DNA from: Clostridium massiliamazoniense
Lineage (GTDB): Bacteria > Bacillota > Clostridia > Clostridiales > Clostridiaceae
Reading direction: 5' to 3'
DNA: 64,000 nucleotides
Assembly: GCF_001403635.1 (NCBI RefSeq)
Contig: NZ_LN879466.1
Location: 460,254 to 524,253, forward strand
The notes beneath the pieces were generated by a model. The model saw only the letters and a program-made list of their open reading frames with translations, was not told where the DNA came from and ran no database searches. Shown here piece after piece: positions 44,599 through 53,284 of the stretch (its first letter is position 1; each line of letters starts with the position of its first letter). The position numbers and the translations under genes are program-made.

Positions 44599-46035
44599 AT
44601 GGTCAATAAAAATATTTATGTTGTAGCTACTTTACTTCTTTCTATGACTTTAGTTGGATGTTCAAAGACGAAGGAAGGTGTTTTTTTAGAAAATACTACA
44701 AAGGAGAGGGATTTTAATATAAAAGAAGAAAGATATATGGACTATGAGGGAATTGAAGAAAATCAAATTTTTCAAAGTTTATATTCAGAAAATGGATATA
44801 TTTATGGTGTAGTTAGAACCCTTGTAGACTCTAATAATAATGTTATAAAAAAGAATATAGGAGAGAATAAAAAATTAAAAGATAATTATTATAGGGTATT
44901 AGAAAATAAATTATTTAAAATGGATAGTAAGGGAAAAGTAAGCTTTGGTGAAAGAGCTATAGTAGATGTAAAGGGTGAAAATATTATAAGAGATATAACC
45001 ATAGATGAGTTAAATCAACTTCTTAGTAGGGAAAATTTAGGAGATTATAAAGATTATGGCCTTCTAGGAACTATTGGATATAACGAAAAGGGGGAACTTG
45101 GAATAGGGGAGTTAGGAAAAGAACCTAGTGAAGAAATATTATATAAATTTAGTGAAAAATATAGAAAGAAAATAGAGGATGGATATTATCCTTCAACAAA
45201 CTTTATTGACTCAGAAAGAAGGTATATGGTATCTGTGTTTTTTGTTAATAAGACAGAGGGAAATATTGAACAAGGAGCAATAAGTGATATAGTACTTATA
45301 GATAGGGAAGAGAAAAAGGAATATATATTATATGGGGATAAGAATAAGGAGAAAAATAAAACTTTAGAGGATTTTAAGGAGAAAAAGAGAATAGCTTATA
45401 ATAAGAAAAATAATAAATTTTTTGTTATAGGAGCTTCTGGAACAGTAGAAGAATTAATATTTGATGGAGAAGAGATAGAATTAAAGAAGAATGGTGACTT
45501 TAAGGAAATTCAAAGCTTTTTTAATTTATATGATAAGAGAGAGTTAGTCACATATTCTATTGAAGACAAAATAGTACTTTATAATAAGTCAGGGAGTATG
45601 GATCAGAAATTAATGTTTATATATGATTGCCAAAAAGATTCAGGAAATATTATAGGAGCGGAACAATTTTATACTGATAAAGTTTATAAAGTTTTTGAAG
45701 AGAACTCTATGTTTTTAATTGGACCTAAAGATAGTATTAATCAGAAGACATATACTTTATTTAAATTAGAAGCTGAGAAATTAGTGCCAGTTCATGAGTT
45801 TAGTTTAGGGAAATTAGAAGAAGTAAGCGATGTATTTTTTATTAATGAAAATAGTGAAAAGAGTAATTCTATAATTTTAGAAGTTCTGAAGAGGAAAAAT
45901 GGTGAAAATGAAAATTACAATGTAGATTTTTTAGAAAAAGACAATGCTGATTTGGAAAGCAAAATTATAGATTATAATTCTATTAAGGATTTTGAAGAAA
46001 TAAATTATTTGAAGTTGATTCTATCAGCACCTTAA
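44599..46035 (+). CDS. Lipoprotein of unknown function
   Basis: 478 residues. Lipoprotein signal MVNKNIYVVATLLLSMTLVGC with Cys21; gggagg precedes ATG 44599. The rest is hydrophilic, rich in Lys, Glu and Asn, with no motif I know; spacing of short hydrophobic beta strands would suit a propeller-like fold, but that is a guess. The last codons (tcagcaccttaa) coincide with the end sequence of the P repeat, so the repeat supplies the final residues SAP and the stop codon. Confidence 0.8.
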   Translation: MVNKNIYVVATLLLSMTLVGCSKTKEGVFLENTTKERDFNIKEERYMDYEGIEENQIFQSLYSENGYIYGVVRTLVDSNNNVIKKNIGENKKLKDNYYRVLENKLFKMDSKGKVSFGERAIVDVKGENIIRDITIDELNQLLSRENLGDYKDYGLLGTIGYNEKGELGIGELGKEPSEEILYKFSEKYRKKIEDGYYPSTNFIDSERRYMVSVFFVNKTEGNIEQGAISDIVLIDREEKKEYILYGDKNKEKNKTLEDFKEKKRIAYNKKNNKFFVIGASGTVEELIFDGEEIELKKNGDFKEIQSFFNLYDKRELVTYSIEDKIVLYNKSGSMDQKLMFIYDCQKDSGNIIGAEQFYTDKVYKVFEENSMFLIGPKDSINQKTYTLFKLEAEKLVPVHEFSLGKLEEVSDVFFINENSEKSNSIILEVLKRKNGENENYNVDFLEKDNADLESKIIDYNSIKDFEEINYLKLILSAP

Positions 46036-46136
46036 TTTATATTACTTTTATAAATATATTTTTTTATCTGCCGAGATAGCTATATAGCTAAATAAAAGGC
46101 AGAGAGGATGTATCTGCAATTTGATACATCCTCTAT
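46024..46136. repeat. Module P repeat, shortened, overlapping a gene end
   Basis: tcagcaccttaatttatatt, acttttataaatatattttt, atctgccgagatagctatatag, ctaaataaaaggcag, then agaggatgtatc-tgcaattt-gatacatcctct. Arms are shorter than at 3882. The first 12 bases lie in the lipoprotein gene. Confidence 0.85.
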
Positions 46137-46153
46137 ATTTATACATATCTTTT

Positions 46154-46552
46154 TTAAATTATATCAGCTAAAGTATATTTAGAGAATTCTTGAAAAAATT
46201 TATCTAAGGAAGATGAAATTATAGGACTTAATTTGCAAATATTCCCTTTACAAAAGGAGCAATTGTTATTTTCACCAAAACATTCTACTAAGTTTAAATT
46301 ATCTTCTGTTATTTTTAATATGCTCCCAAGATTTATTAAAGAAGGTGACGTACCAAGCTTTAATCCACCATTTCGTCCTTTTATAGATATAATATACTCA
46401 GTTTTAGCTAGTTTATTTATTATTTTTTTTAAGTGATGTTCAGAAATATTTAAATCTTTAGCTATTTCATCTATAGTACATAATTTATTTTCATTTTCAG
46501 CTAAATATATTAAAGCTCTGAATGAGTAATCTGTAAATTTTGATAATTGCAT
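46154..46552 (-). CDS. Rrf2-family regulator, NsrR-like
   Basis: 132 residues. Winged helix (about 10-65: DEIAKDLNISEHHLKKIINKL, KGRNGGLKLG) and a Cys cluster C91, C98, C101, C106 (ECFGENNNCSFC, GNICKL). Asp8 in FTDYS plus three of these Cys are what NsrR uses to hold its [4Fe-4S] cluster, so nitric oxide sensing is likely. It diverges from a globin gene across a 193-base region with an inverted repeat. aggagg-like ggaggc precedes ATG 46552. Confidence 0.9.
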   Translation of the reverse strand: MQLSKFTDYSFRALIYLAENENKLCTIDEIAKDLNISEHHLKKIINKLAKTEYIISIKGRNGGLKLGTSPSLINLGSILKITEDNLNLVECFGENNNCSFCKGNICKLSPIISSSLDKFFQEFSKYTLADII

Positions 46553-46671
46553 TCAAAAAGCCTCCCTACTAAAGAATTTAATTCTTTTTTATATTATAAG
46601 TTATTTTCTTTAAAATACAAATTAAAATAAAAAGAGTATTTTACTTGCACATTTTATTTTTTTATGTTAAT

Positions 46672-46698
46672 ATAATATCAACGCAAAGTTAATATTAT
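46672..46698 (+). promoter_or_regulatory. Inverted repeat at the globin promoter
   Basis: ataatatcaac-gcaaa-gttaatattat: 11-base arms with one mismatch, overlapping tataat (46671-46676). Candidate operator for the divergent Rrf2 regulator. Confidence 0.65.
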
Positions 46699-46745
46699 TT
46701 AAGAATAATTATTATTTAATACTTTATATAGAAGGAGATTGTATT

Positions 46746-47183
46746 ATGCTAGATCAAAAAACAAGAGATATAGTAAAAAGTACAGTTCCTGTGTTAAAAG
46801 AACATGGTGTTGAAATAACAAAAGAATTTTACAAAAGTTTATTTGAAGCACACCCAGAAATAAAAACAATGTTTGACATGGGAAAACAAAAATCAGGTGA
46901 ACAACCTAAAGCTTTAGCTATGGCTGTTTTAGCAGCTGCACAAAACATAGATAATTTAGAAGTTATGTTACCAGCAGTTAAAAAAATAGGTCAAGTACAT
47001 GTAAATACAAAAGTTAAACCTGAACATTATCCAATAGTTGGAGAACAATTATTAAAAGCTATAAAAACTATATTAGGTGATGCTGCTACAGATGAGATAA
47101 TGGAAGCTTGGGAAAAAGCTTATGGAGAAATAGCAAAAGTATTTATAGATGTAGAAGCTAAAATGTACGAAGAGAACAAATAA
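46746..47183 (+). CDS. Single-domain bacterial hemoglobin
   Basis: 145 residues, equal to the globin domain of flavohemoglobins without a reductase. Proximal His85 in [19 protein letters not shown], distal Tyr29 (B10) in EFYKSLF and Gln53 (E7). Single-domain globins of this kind, such as Campylobacter Cgb, turn over nitric oxide with oxygen. Position divergent to an NsrR-like regulator supports a nitrosative-stress role. aaggaga precedes ATG 46746. Confidence 0.93.
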   Translation: MLDQKTRDIVKSTVPVLKEHGVEITKEFYKSLFEAHPEIKTMFDMGKQKSGEQPKALAMAVLAAAQNIDNLEVMLPAVKKIGQVHVNTKVKPEHYPIVGEQLLKAIKTILGDAATDEIMEAWEKAYGEIAKVFIDVEAKMYEENK

Positions 47184-47264
47184 GAAATATTAATTTGTAA
47201 TGTACAAAAGTAATACCTCAATATAGAAAATATACGAAATAACAAACAACAAACAACAACGCGG

Positions 47265-47307
47265 ACCACTTAATAGAAAAAATAACTATTAAGTGGTTCT
47301 TTTTTTT
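47265..47307 (+). terminator. Terminator of the globin gene
   Basis: accacttaatag pairs exactly with ctattaagtggt, then a long T run. Confidence 0.92.
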
Positions 47308-47517
47308 AAAGATATGAAACTATATAATTGTAAATGTATTATGAATAATGTTTAATGTATGAATAAAATTTATTTTATATGAAATTTGCCTATTTGTATA
47401 AAGTAAAAGTAGTTTGTCACTTATATAGCTATATGTTATATAAATTTGAGAATTAAAATCGTAAAAGTAACACTGCAAAGAGAGAAATATTCTCAAAAAT
47501 AGTCATTTATAAGTCAT

Positions 47518-47562
47518 ATAAAACAATGGAGTTGTTTTTAAGAAACAACTCCATTGTTTTAT
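47518..47562. terminator. Perfect 20-bp hairpin
   Basis: ataaaacaatggagttgttt and aaacaactccattgttttat pair exactly around ttaag; T/A rich both sides. No gene ends just before it, so it may mark the end of an unseen short transcript or be a relic. Confidence 0.7.
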
Positions 47563-47643
47563 ATTATGAAGAATGTTTAGAGAAAAAATTTGATATAATT
47601 AAGCTAGAATTAAAATTTCACATAAGAAATATAAACTAACATT

Positions 47644-47746
47644 AAATTTAAGATAGAGTTTTAATTTTAGTGAAAGTTATCTAGGGAGCTATGTCTGTTT
47701 ATTTATAAAGAGTAGAAATTGAAGGATTACAGACAGGGTCATCAAG
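47644..47746 (-). repeat. Module M repeat, degenerate, minus orientation
   Basis: tagtgaaagttatctagg, atgtctgttta and ggattacagacag match the 52301-52424 copy in the same orientation. It ends 65 bases before the MocR start. Confidence 0.7.
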
Positions 47747-47811
47747 TGAAAAGAAGGATACAAGAATATTTAGGATTTATTAAAAATATAATTCAGATAG
47801 AGGTGATATAC

Positions 47812-49269
47812 TTGATTTTTTCTAATTTAAAATTCAATGAACAGGAACCTATATATCTTCAAATAGAAGCTCATATAAAAGACATGATAGGCAAGGGGCT
47901 TATGCCAAAGGGAAGTAAACTGCCATCAACTAGAGATTTAAGTAATAGAATAAAAGTTAGTAGAAATTCTGTTGTTTTAGCCTATGAAAATTTAGAAGCT
48001 GATGGGATTGTTTATACACAAAAAGGTAAGGGTACTTTTGTAAGCAATGATATCAAAGAAACATTAAAAAGTAATGAATCTTGGCAAGTGAATTGGGGTA
48101 ATAAAATAAATAAATATGCTAAAAGAGCAGATGAATTAGATATAGTGAAGTCGGAAATACCATGGAGTAAAGGATTAATATCATTTAAAAGTATAGCGCC
48201 ACCAGGTGAATTATTTGATATGGATGAATTTAAAAAGGCATTTTTAGATAGATTATCTATAGAGGAAGATAAAATTTTGAATTATGGGTATGCCAATGGT
48301 TATAAGCCGCTAATAGAATATCTTTTAAGTTATATGAAAGAAAAGGGAGTGGATATTTCTCAAAAAGAAGTATTAATTACAAATGGATTTACTGAAGGTT
48401 TAGAAATAGTTTTAGACAGCTTTACCAATGAAGGAGATAAAATTATTTGTGAGAATCCAACCCATAATACTGCAATAAAAATGATGAAAGTTCATGGAAT
48501 TAATATTATTGGGGTGAAGATGGACAAAGATGGAATAAATTTAGAAGATTTAAAGGAAAAAATAAAAGATAATGATATAAAATTTGCATATATTACACCA
48601 TCTTATCATAATCCAACAGGGATTGTTATGAGACCAGGGAAGAGATATGAACTTTATAACATATTAAAAGAAAGTAACATCCCTTTAATTGAAGATGGCT
48701 TTAATGAAGAACTTTTATATGAGTCATCTCATATAAGTCCAATAGCAGCTCTTGATGGAAAGAGTAATGGAGTTATTTATATAGGGAGTTTTTCTAAAAT
48801 ACTTTTTCCAGGAATGAGAATTGGTTGGGTAATTGCTGATAAAAAAGTTATAGATATATTAACTAGTGTTAAGAGATGTAAGAATATACACACATCATTT
48901 TTAGATCAAGGTATACTATATGAGTATTTAAAAAGAGGAGCTTTAGAAAAGCACATAAAAAAAATAAGAAAGCATTATAAAGATAAATATGAGTTTGTTA
49001 TAAAATGTATAGAAAAATATATGGATGTAGAGTTTTTAATGGGCGAAGGGGGATTCCATGTATTTGTAGGATTAAAAGGAATTAATTCTAGGGAATTATT
49101 AGAGGGATGCTATAAAAAGTCTGTTATATTTATGCCGGGGGATATATTTTATGTGGATGGTTCTGGAGATAATACATTAAGGCTTGGATTTTCGAGACTA
49201 AGCTTTGAGGAAATAGAAGAAGGAATAAGGATTATTGGAGAAACTATAAATGAATTAAATAAAAGTTAG
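47812..49269 (+). CDS. MocR/GntR-type regulator with aminotransferase domain
   Basis: 485 residues from TTG 47812, with agaggtg 6 bases ahead; an open extension upstream runs through the repeat and has no site. N-terminal GntR winged helix (EPIYLQIEAHIKDMI, KLPSTRDLSNRIKVSRNSV) and a fold-type I aminotransferase-like domain (about 115-480) with Lys in YIGSFSKILFPGMRIGW. MocR proteins control vitamin B6, GABA or amino acid genes using PLP as cofactor. No target is adjacent. Confidence 0.93.
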   Translation: MIFSNLKFNEQEPIYLQIEAHIKDMIGKGLMPKGSKLPSTRDLSNRIKVSRNSVVLAYENLEADGIVYTQKGKGTFVSNDIKETLKSNESWQVNWGNKINKYAKRADELDIVKSEIPWSKGLISFKSIAPPGELFDMDEFKKAFLDRLSIEEDKILNYGYANGYKPLIEYLLSYMKEKGVDISQKEVLITNGFTEGLEIVLDSFTNEGDKIICENPTHNTAIKMMKVHGINIIGVKMDKDGINLEDLKEKIKDNDIKFAYITPSYHNPTGIVMRPGKRYELYNILKESNIPLIEDGFNEELLYESSHISPIAALDGKSNGVIYIGSFSKILFPGMRIGWVIADKKVIDILTSVKRCKNIHTSFLDQGILYEYLKRGALEKHIKKIRKHYKDKYEFVIKCIEKYMDVEFLMGEGGFHVFVGLKGINSRELLEGCYKKSVIFMPGDIFYVDGSGDNTLRLGFSRLSFEEIEEGIRIIGETINELNKS

Positions 49270-49275
49270 TATTTT

Positions 49276-49322
49276 TAAAAACCGTGATAAGATAGCATTA
49301 ATTATTTTATCATGGTTTTTTA
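49276..49322 (+). terminator. Terminator
   Basis: aaaaccgtgataa pairs with ttatcatggtttt (one G-U), with T run. Confidence 0.85.
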
Positions 49323-49771
49323 TATTTTTAAATTAATTTATTTTTGTATTAAAATATATGTTTTTTTAATTATCATATAATCTTTAAAAATTTATATAAT
49401 AATAATAAATCTTAATATAAGTATTATCATATTGATAATAAATTAGAATACAAATATATATTTAGTAAAATTTTAAATAAATTTTAATTATATTAAAATA
49501 TTTTTTAAAATACAAAACTAATCTCTTTTTTATTTATTTCTAAAAAAATATATGAAAATAAAATTAAAATGGATAAAAAAATAGAAATATAATAAAAAAT
49601 ATTTAAATAAATAATAAAAAGGCAATTAAAGAAAAGGATATGGATTAAATAGTAAATTTTTTGATGTTCAGGTACTAAAAAGGAGAAAAATATATTATTG
49701 TAATAATTATTTTAAAAGAGTAAGATAATATAAGCTTAAAAATTAGACACAACTAGATAAGAAGAAATTTC
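49323..49771. other. AT-rich spacer
   Basis: About 450 bases, close to pure A/T, nothing recognisable. Upstream control region of the LPXTG gene along with the M repeat that follows. Confidence 0.5.
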
Positions 49772-49905
49772 ATCTATCTGATGTCTAATGTTTGTAATAC
49801 TCCAATCTTCTATAAGTTGGAGATAAACAAATATACATTCTCAGATAAGGAGTACTAAAGTTTAGCTAGGGTCAAAATCCTAGCTAAATTAAGTCTTAGT
49901 TTATA
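49772..49905 (+). repeat. Module M repeat, plus orientation, perfect arms
   Basis: Contains gtttgtaatactccaatctt, ctataagttggagataaacaa and the hairpin tttagctagg/cctagctaaa, tail attaagtcttagtttata. Both hairpins use different bases from the 28769 copy but remain paired. Ends 25 bases before the LPXTG gene start. Confidence 0.9.
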
Positions 49906-49930
49906 AACAAAAGCAAAGGAGTAAGGGAAA

Positions 49931-51706
49931 ATGCCTTTTAATAAGAAGTTATTAGCATTAGTAGTTGCTACAACAGCAGCAATGGCAGTAGGAACTAATG
50001 CTCATATAGATTTAAATGAAAATAATAATTCACAAAGTAAGGAATTAAAGATAAAAAACCAAAAGTTATTGATTCAGAGTAACAATGATGATATTTCAAA
50101 TACAATAAATGATTCAGATACTATAATTATGGCTGGAAATGGGAAAGCTTATACTGATTTACAAAATATAAAGTTTAATTTAAATGGAGTACCTGTAAGT
50201 GGAAAAACGATTGCAGTAACTGATGATAGTGGGAATTTTATTGGGGGAGGAATACTTTCTCAGGGAGTAGTCCCAGTTTCTCAATTAGAAGAAGGTCAAA
50301 CTTTATTGGGAAAGAAAAATATAATTATTTCTGTCCAGGGATGTACAGAACCAATTGTAGTAAAAAATAAAGCTATAAATATGTTAAATTATGAAGTAAC
50401 TAAAGTAAGTGGTCTAGAACCTGGAGAAACTTATAATATAGATGCATATCCAGAATCACAGAATAAGACAGTAACTGCAAATAGTAATGGAGACATATTT
50501 ATTAAAAGAGATAATTCTTATTCTTACATTAATTTATATAAAGGTGGGAAATTAATTAAGACACTGCCTGGAATGGGACCAATATCAGGAAGTGATGAGA
50601 GCTATGCAATACCAAGTTTAAAAAGTCCTCAAACTAATATATTACCATACTTTGTTATAGGAAAGGGCGATATAATAATAAATTTAGGGACTGTAAATAG
50701 AAAATTTGTTGATAGTGATGGAAAAGTAATAAAGGAAGATAGTTTTACGGGAGAAGTAGGAACTAGTATACAAAAAGCAGATATTCCAAAGGGATATGAA
50801 GTTAAGAGTATTATTATTGAAAAGAATAGAAAAGTTGTTTCAGGAGGCTTAGATCCAACAAGTATAGGAAACTCGAAGATAACTGTAATTTATAATTTAG
50901 AAAGATATGGTAATGCTGTAGTAAAAGTAATTGATAGTCAAACAGGAAAAGTATTATCAGGAGCAACAGTAAATATAGATGGACAAACATTGCATACAAA
51001 CTCAAATGGGGAAGTACAAGTAAGTGATGTTAAACCAGGAGAAATAAGCGCAACAGCTTCAGATGAAGGTTATACTAATGGACAAACTTCAGTTAAGTTA
51101 GATCCAAATGGAAAGGCAACAGGAATAATTTCCTTAGCACCAGTAACGGGCAAAGTTATAATAACAGTAAATGATGATAATGGACTGTTAAAAAATAAAA
51201 CTATAATAGTTAATGGGAAAGAAGAAAAAACTAATGATAGTGGAGAAATTACTGTAGGAACAACTCAAGGAATTAATCATATAAAAGTAGCTTTAAAGGG
51301 ATATAATGATAAGAATATTGATGTAAATGCTACTACAGGAAGTACTAAATATAAGACAATAACATTAACTCCTAAAACAGCTTCTGTAAGAATAAATATT
51401 ATAGGAAAAGATGGTAATATTGTTTCAAGTAAAATAGTAAATGAAAATGATCCACAATTAGTTATACCAAAGGGTTATAAAGTATCTAGTATAACTGTTA
51501 ATGGAGAAAAAATTGGAAAAGATAATCTTACAAAATCAGATTTGAAAAACAAAGATGTGTCAATTAATATTGTTAATGATAAAAATTTACCTAATACAGG
51601 AGTAGGTGGAGAGCTAGGCTCTAATATAGAAGACTTGGTTACTTTAGCTTCTATCATAGGAATGTTAGGTATAGGAGAAGTTTTCAGACGTAAAAATAGA
51701 AGGTAA
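49931..51706 (+). CDS. LPXTG cell-wall anchored surface protein
   Basis: 591 residues. Signal peptide (MPFNKKLLALVVATTAAMAVGTNA), then an unassigned part, a MucBP-like stretch around residues 255-310, two carboxypeptidase-regulatory-like beta repeats (about 330-405 and 410-480: KVIDSQTGKVLSGATVNIDG, NSNGEVQVSDVKPG), a third partial MucBP-like unit, sortase motif LPNTG, hydrophobic helix and RRKNRR tail. caaaggag precedes ATG 49931. Probably an adhesin or spacer on the wall; ligand unknown. Confidence 0.92.
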   Translation: MPFNKKLLALVVATTAAMAVGTNAHIDLNENNNSQSKELKIKNQKLLIQSNNDDISNTINDSDTIIMAGNGKAYTDLQNIKFNLNGVPVSGKTIAVTDDSGNFIGGGILSQGVVPVSQLEEGQTLLGKKNIIISVQGCTEPIVVKNKAINMLNYEVTKVSGLEPGETYNIDAYPESQNKTVTANSNGDIFIKRDNSYSYINLYKGGKLIKTLPGMGPISGSDESYAIPSLKSPQTNILPYFVIGKGDIIINLGTVNRKFVDSDGKVIKEDSFTGEVGTSIQKADIPKGYEVKSIIIEKNRKVVSGGLDPTSIGNSKITVIYNLERYGNAVVKVIDSQTGKVLSGATVNIDGQTLHTNSNGEVQVSDVKPGEISATASDEGYTNGQTSVKLDPNGKATGIISLAPVTGKVIITVNDDNGLLKNKTIIVNGKEEKTNDSGEITVGTTQGINHIKVALKGYNDKNIDVNATTGSTKYKTITLTPKTASVRINIIGKDGNIVSSKIVNENDPQLVIPKGYKVSSITVNGEKIGKDNLTKSDLKNKDVSINIVNDKNLPNTGVGGELGSNIEDLVTLASIIGMLGIGEVFRRKNRR

Positions 51707-51714
51707 CAAACAAA

Positions 51715-51753
51715 AAAGGATTTATGTTTTTTATAAGCATAAATCCTTTTTTA
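51715..51753. terminator. Bidirectional terminator
   Basis: aaaaggatttatg pairs with cataaatcctttt, with A run before and T run after. Shared by the LPXTG gene and the tiny genes converging on it. Confidence 0.9.
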
Positions 51754-51790
51754 TATTATTATTTTTCTTAATAAAATAGAGATATTTATT

Positions 51791-51856
51791 TTATTTGATG
51801 TAGTATCCAAAAAGTCCACAGCTAAGAGCCTCCAAAATTAAATATATATTTTTCAT
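51791..51856 (-). CDS. Tiny peptide C of a tandem set, 21 aa
   Basis: Minus-strand ATG 51856 with agaggtg upstream; product MKNIYLILEALSCGLFGYYIK. It shares LILEA, G.FG.Y and I with peptides A and B upstream, so it is the third paralogue in a row, lacking the acidic tail of the others. No signal peptidase site. It is too short to be recognised by family; function unknown. Confidence 0.65.
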   Translation of the reverse strand: MKNIYLILEALSCGLFGYYIK

Positions 51857-51880
51857 AAAAATCACCTCTAAAGTTAGCTT

Positions 51881-51961
51881 TTAAAAAGTTTCTTCACTAT
51901 TTAAATAGAAACCAAAAATTCCTGTAATAATAGCATTTAATATTAAAATAAGTTTATTCAT
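51881..51961 (-). CDS. Tiny peptide B of a tandem set, 26 aa
   Basis: Minus-strand ATG 51961 with aaggagg (51970-51976) 8 bases upstream, the best possible site. Product starts MNKLILILNAIITGIFG and ends FYLNSEETF. About 16 hydrophobic residues followed by NSEE. Nearly the same frame, length and tail as peptide A, 28 bases upstream. Looks like a recent tandem duplication kept under selection for reading frame. Confidence 0.7.
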   Translation of the reverse strand: MNKLILILNAIITGIFGFYLNSEETF

Positions 51962-51989
51962 TTAAATTTCCTCCTTGGTAAAAATTGTT

Positions 51990-52070
51990 TTAGTGTATTT
52001 CTTCACTATTTATATAAAATCCAAAAGTTCCTGTAGCAATAGCCTCTAATATAAATAGTACTTTTTTCAT
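51990..52070 (-). CDS. Tiny peptide A of a tandem set, 26 aa
   Basis: Minus-strand ATG 52070 with aaggagg (52080-52086) 9 bases upstream. Product starts MKKVLFILEAIATGTFG and ends FYINSEEIH. First of three tandem paralogues. Amphipathic or weakly membrane-seeking; not an AgrD precursor (no leader plus charged recognition tail of that kind and no agrB). Candidates are signalling peptide, small toxin or phenol-soluble-modulin-like peptide, all inference. Confidence 0.7.
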   Translation of the reverse strand: MKKVLFILEAIATGTFGFYINSEEIH

Positions 52071-52300
52071 AGTTAAGTTCCTCCTTGAGATTTGTTATTC
52101 TTTATACTTTTATTATATTAAGATTAGAGTTAAAGTGATATTTAAGAAGCTTTCTTTAAGCTTTCATTTTTGTAATATTTAAAGGATTTATGAATAAAGT
52201 AGATTAGGTTAATATTTCTTAATTTAAACTTAAATTAAGGTTGTAGAAAATAAATAAAAAAGTATGATAGAATTACTATTAAGAAAGAATTTAAAGCTAG

Positions 52301-52424
52301 GTAAACTGAAACTTAATTTAGTTAGAGTTAAAAACTTACTTAAATTTAGTGAAAGTTATCTAGGAACATGTGTCTGTTTATCTCAAAATTATAGAGTATT
52401 TATAGGCACTAGTTAGCAGATAAA
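52301..52424 (-). repeat. Module M repeat, minus orientation, abutting a start
   Basis: ctgaaacttaatttagttag, agtgaaagttatctagg, gtctgtttatctc and gcagataaaa in order. It ends at the ribosome site of the HAD gene. The rest of 52087-52300 is AT-rich, with a small aagctttctttaagctt motif at 52149-52165. Confidence 0.8.
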
Positions 52425-52438
52425 ATGAGGTGGAAACT

Positions 52439-53236
52439 TTGAAAGATATAAAAGGAATAGTATTTTTTGACGTAGATGGAACCCTTGTAGATTGTTGGAA
52501 GGGCATTGAAAAACCTACAGAAAAAACAAAAGAAGCAATAAGAAGATTAAAGGAAAATGGTTATTTAACATTAATAGCTACAGGAAGACCTATGAGCTTT
52601 TTAAGTGACGAATTAAAGGAATTAGGTGTTAGTGGCTATATAACTTCAAATGGAACTTATATAGAACTTAATAATAAGGTCATATTAAATGAAGAAGTTA
52701 AACAAGAGATAGTTGATGATATAATAGATTTTTGTGGGAAAGAAAAAATTGATTATATATTAGAGGGACAAGCCTATAGTTATATATCAACTAAATTAGA
52801 TGATAGAGTAGGAACTTTAGTTAGAACTTTTTCTTTGCCTATAGAAAAAATTCAAGATAGTTGGGAAGGGCCTATATCAGTAAATAAATTAATTGTTATA
52901 GATAATGGAACAGAAAGTTTCCAAAAGATATGTGAAAAATATAAAGATGATTTTATATTTATGCAACATCCAGGAAAAAATTCCTATGATATGTATAGAA
53001 AGGGTTACACAAAAGCTTATGGAATAGAAGCTTTACTAAAGGCTATAGATATTCCAAAGGAAAAAACTTATGCTTTTGGTGATGGTGAAAATGACATTGA
53101 GATGTTTGAACTTGTTCAATATGGGATAGCAATGGGTGGAAGCCATGAAAATTTATTAAAACAGGCATATAAGACTACTGATGATGTAGCTAATGATGGA
53201 ATCTATAATGCTTTAGTTGAAATGAAGTTGATTTAG
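52439..53236 (+). CDS. HAD-superfamily phosphatase, Cof/IIB type
   Basis: 265 residues from TTG 52439, which has gaggtgg 6 bases ahead; GTG 52430 overlaps that site. Motif I FFDVDGT, motif II ATGRP, Lys in KGYTKAYGIEALLKAI, motif IV GDGENDIEMFE; the large C2B cap lies between. Hydrolyses small phosphorylated compounds such as sugar phosphates or cofactor phosphates; exact substrate unknown. Confidence 0.92.
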   Translation: MKDIKGIVFFDVDGTLVDCWKGIEKPTEKTKEAIRRLKENGYLTLIATGRPMSFLSDELKELGVSGYITSNGTYIELNNKVILNEEVKQEIVDDIIDFCGKEKIDYILEGQAYSYISTKLDDRVGTLVRTFSLPIEKIQDSWEGPISVNKLIVIDNGTESFQKICEKYKDDFIFMQHPGKNSYDMYRKGYTKAYGIEALLKAIDIPKEKTYAFGDGENDIEMFELVQYGIAMGGSHENLLKQAYKTTDDVANDGIYNALVEMKLI

Positions 53237-53284
53237 AAAACTGAGACTTAATTAAGATAGAGCTAAAGCTTTATTTATAAAAAA
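53226..53284 (-). repeat. M-tail fragment
   Basis: aaaactgagacttaattaag and gctttatttataaaaa resemble the tail and second hairpin of module M in minus sense; starts within the last codons of the HAD gene. Confidence 0.4.

Noticed and set aside
47719-47811. N-terminal extension of the MocR regulator from ATG 47719
   Set aside because: It runs through the M repeat relic, lacks a ribosome site and does not fit the GntR domain start; TTG 47812 does.
51791-52070. AgrD-type cyclic autoinducer precursors
   Set aside because: No conserved Cys near the C-terminus in peptides A and B, no AgrD-like tail and no agrB nearby.
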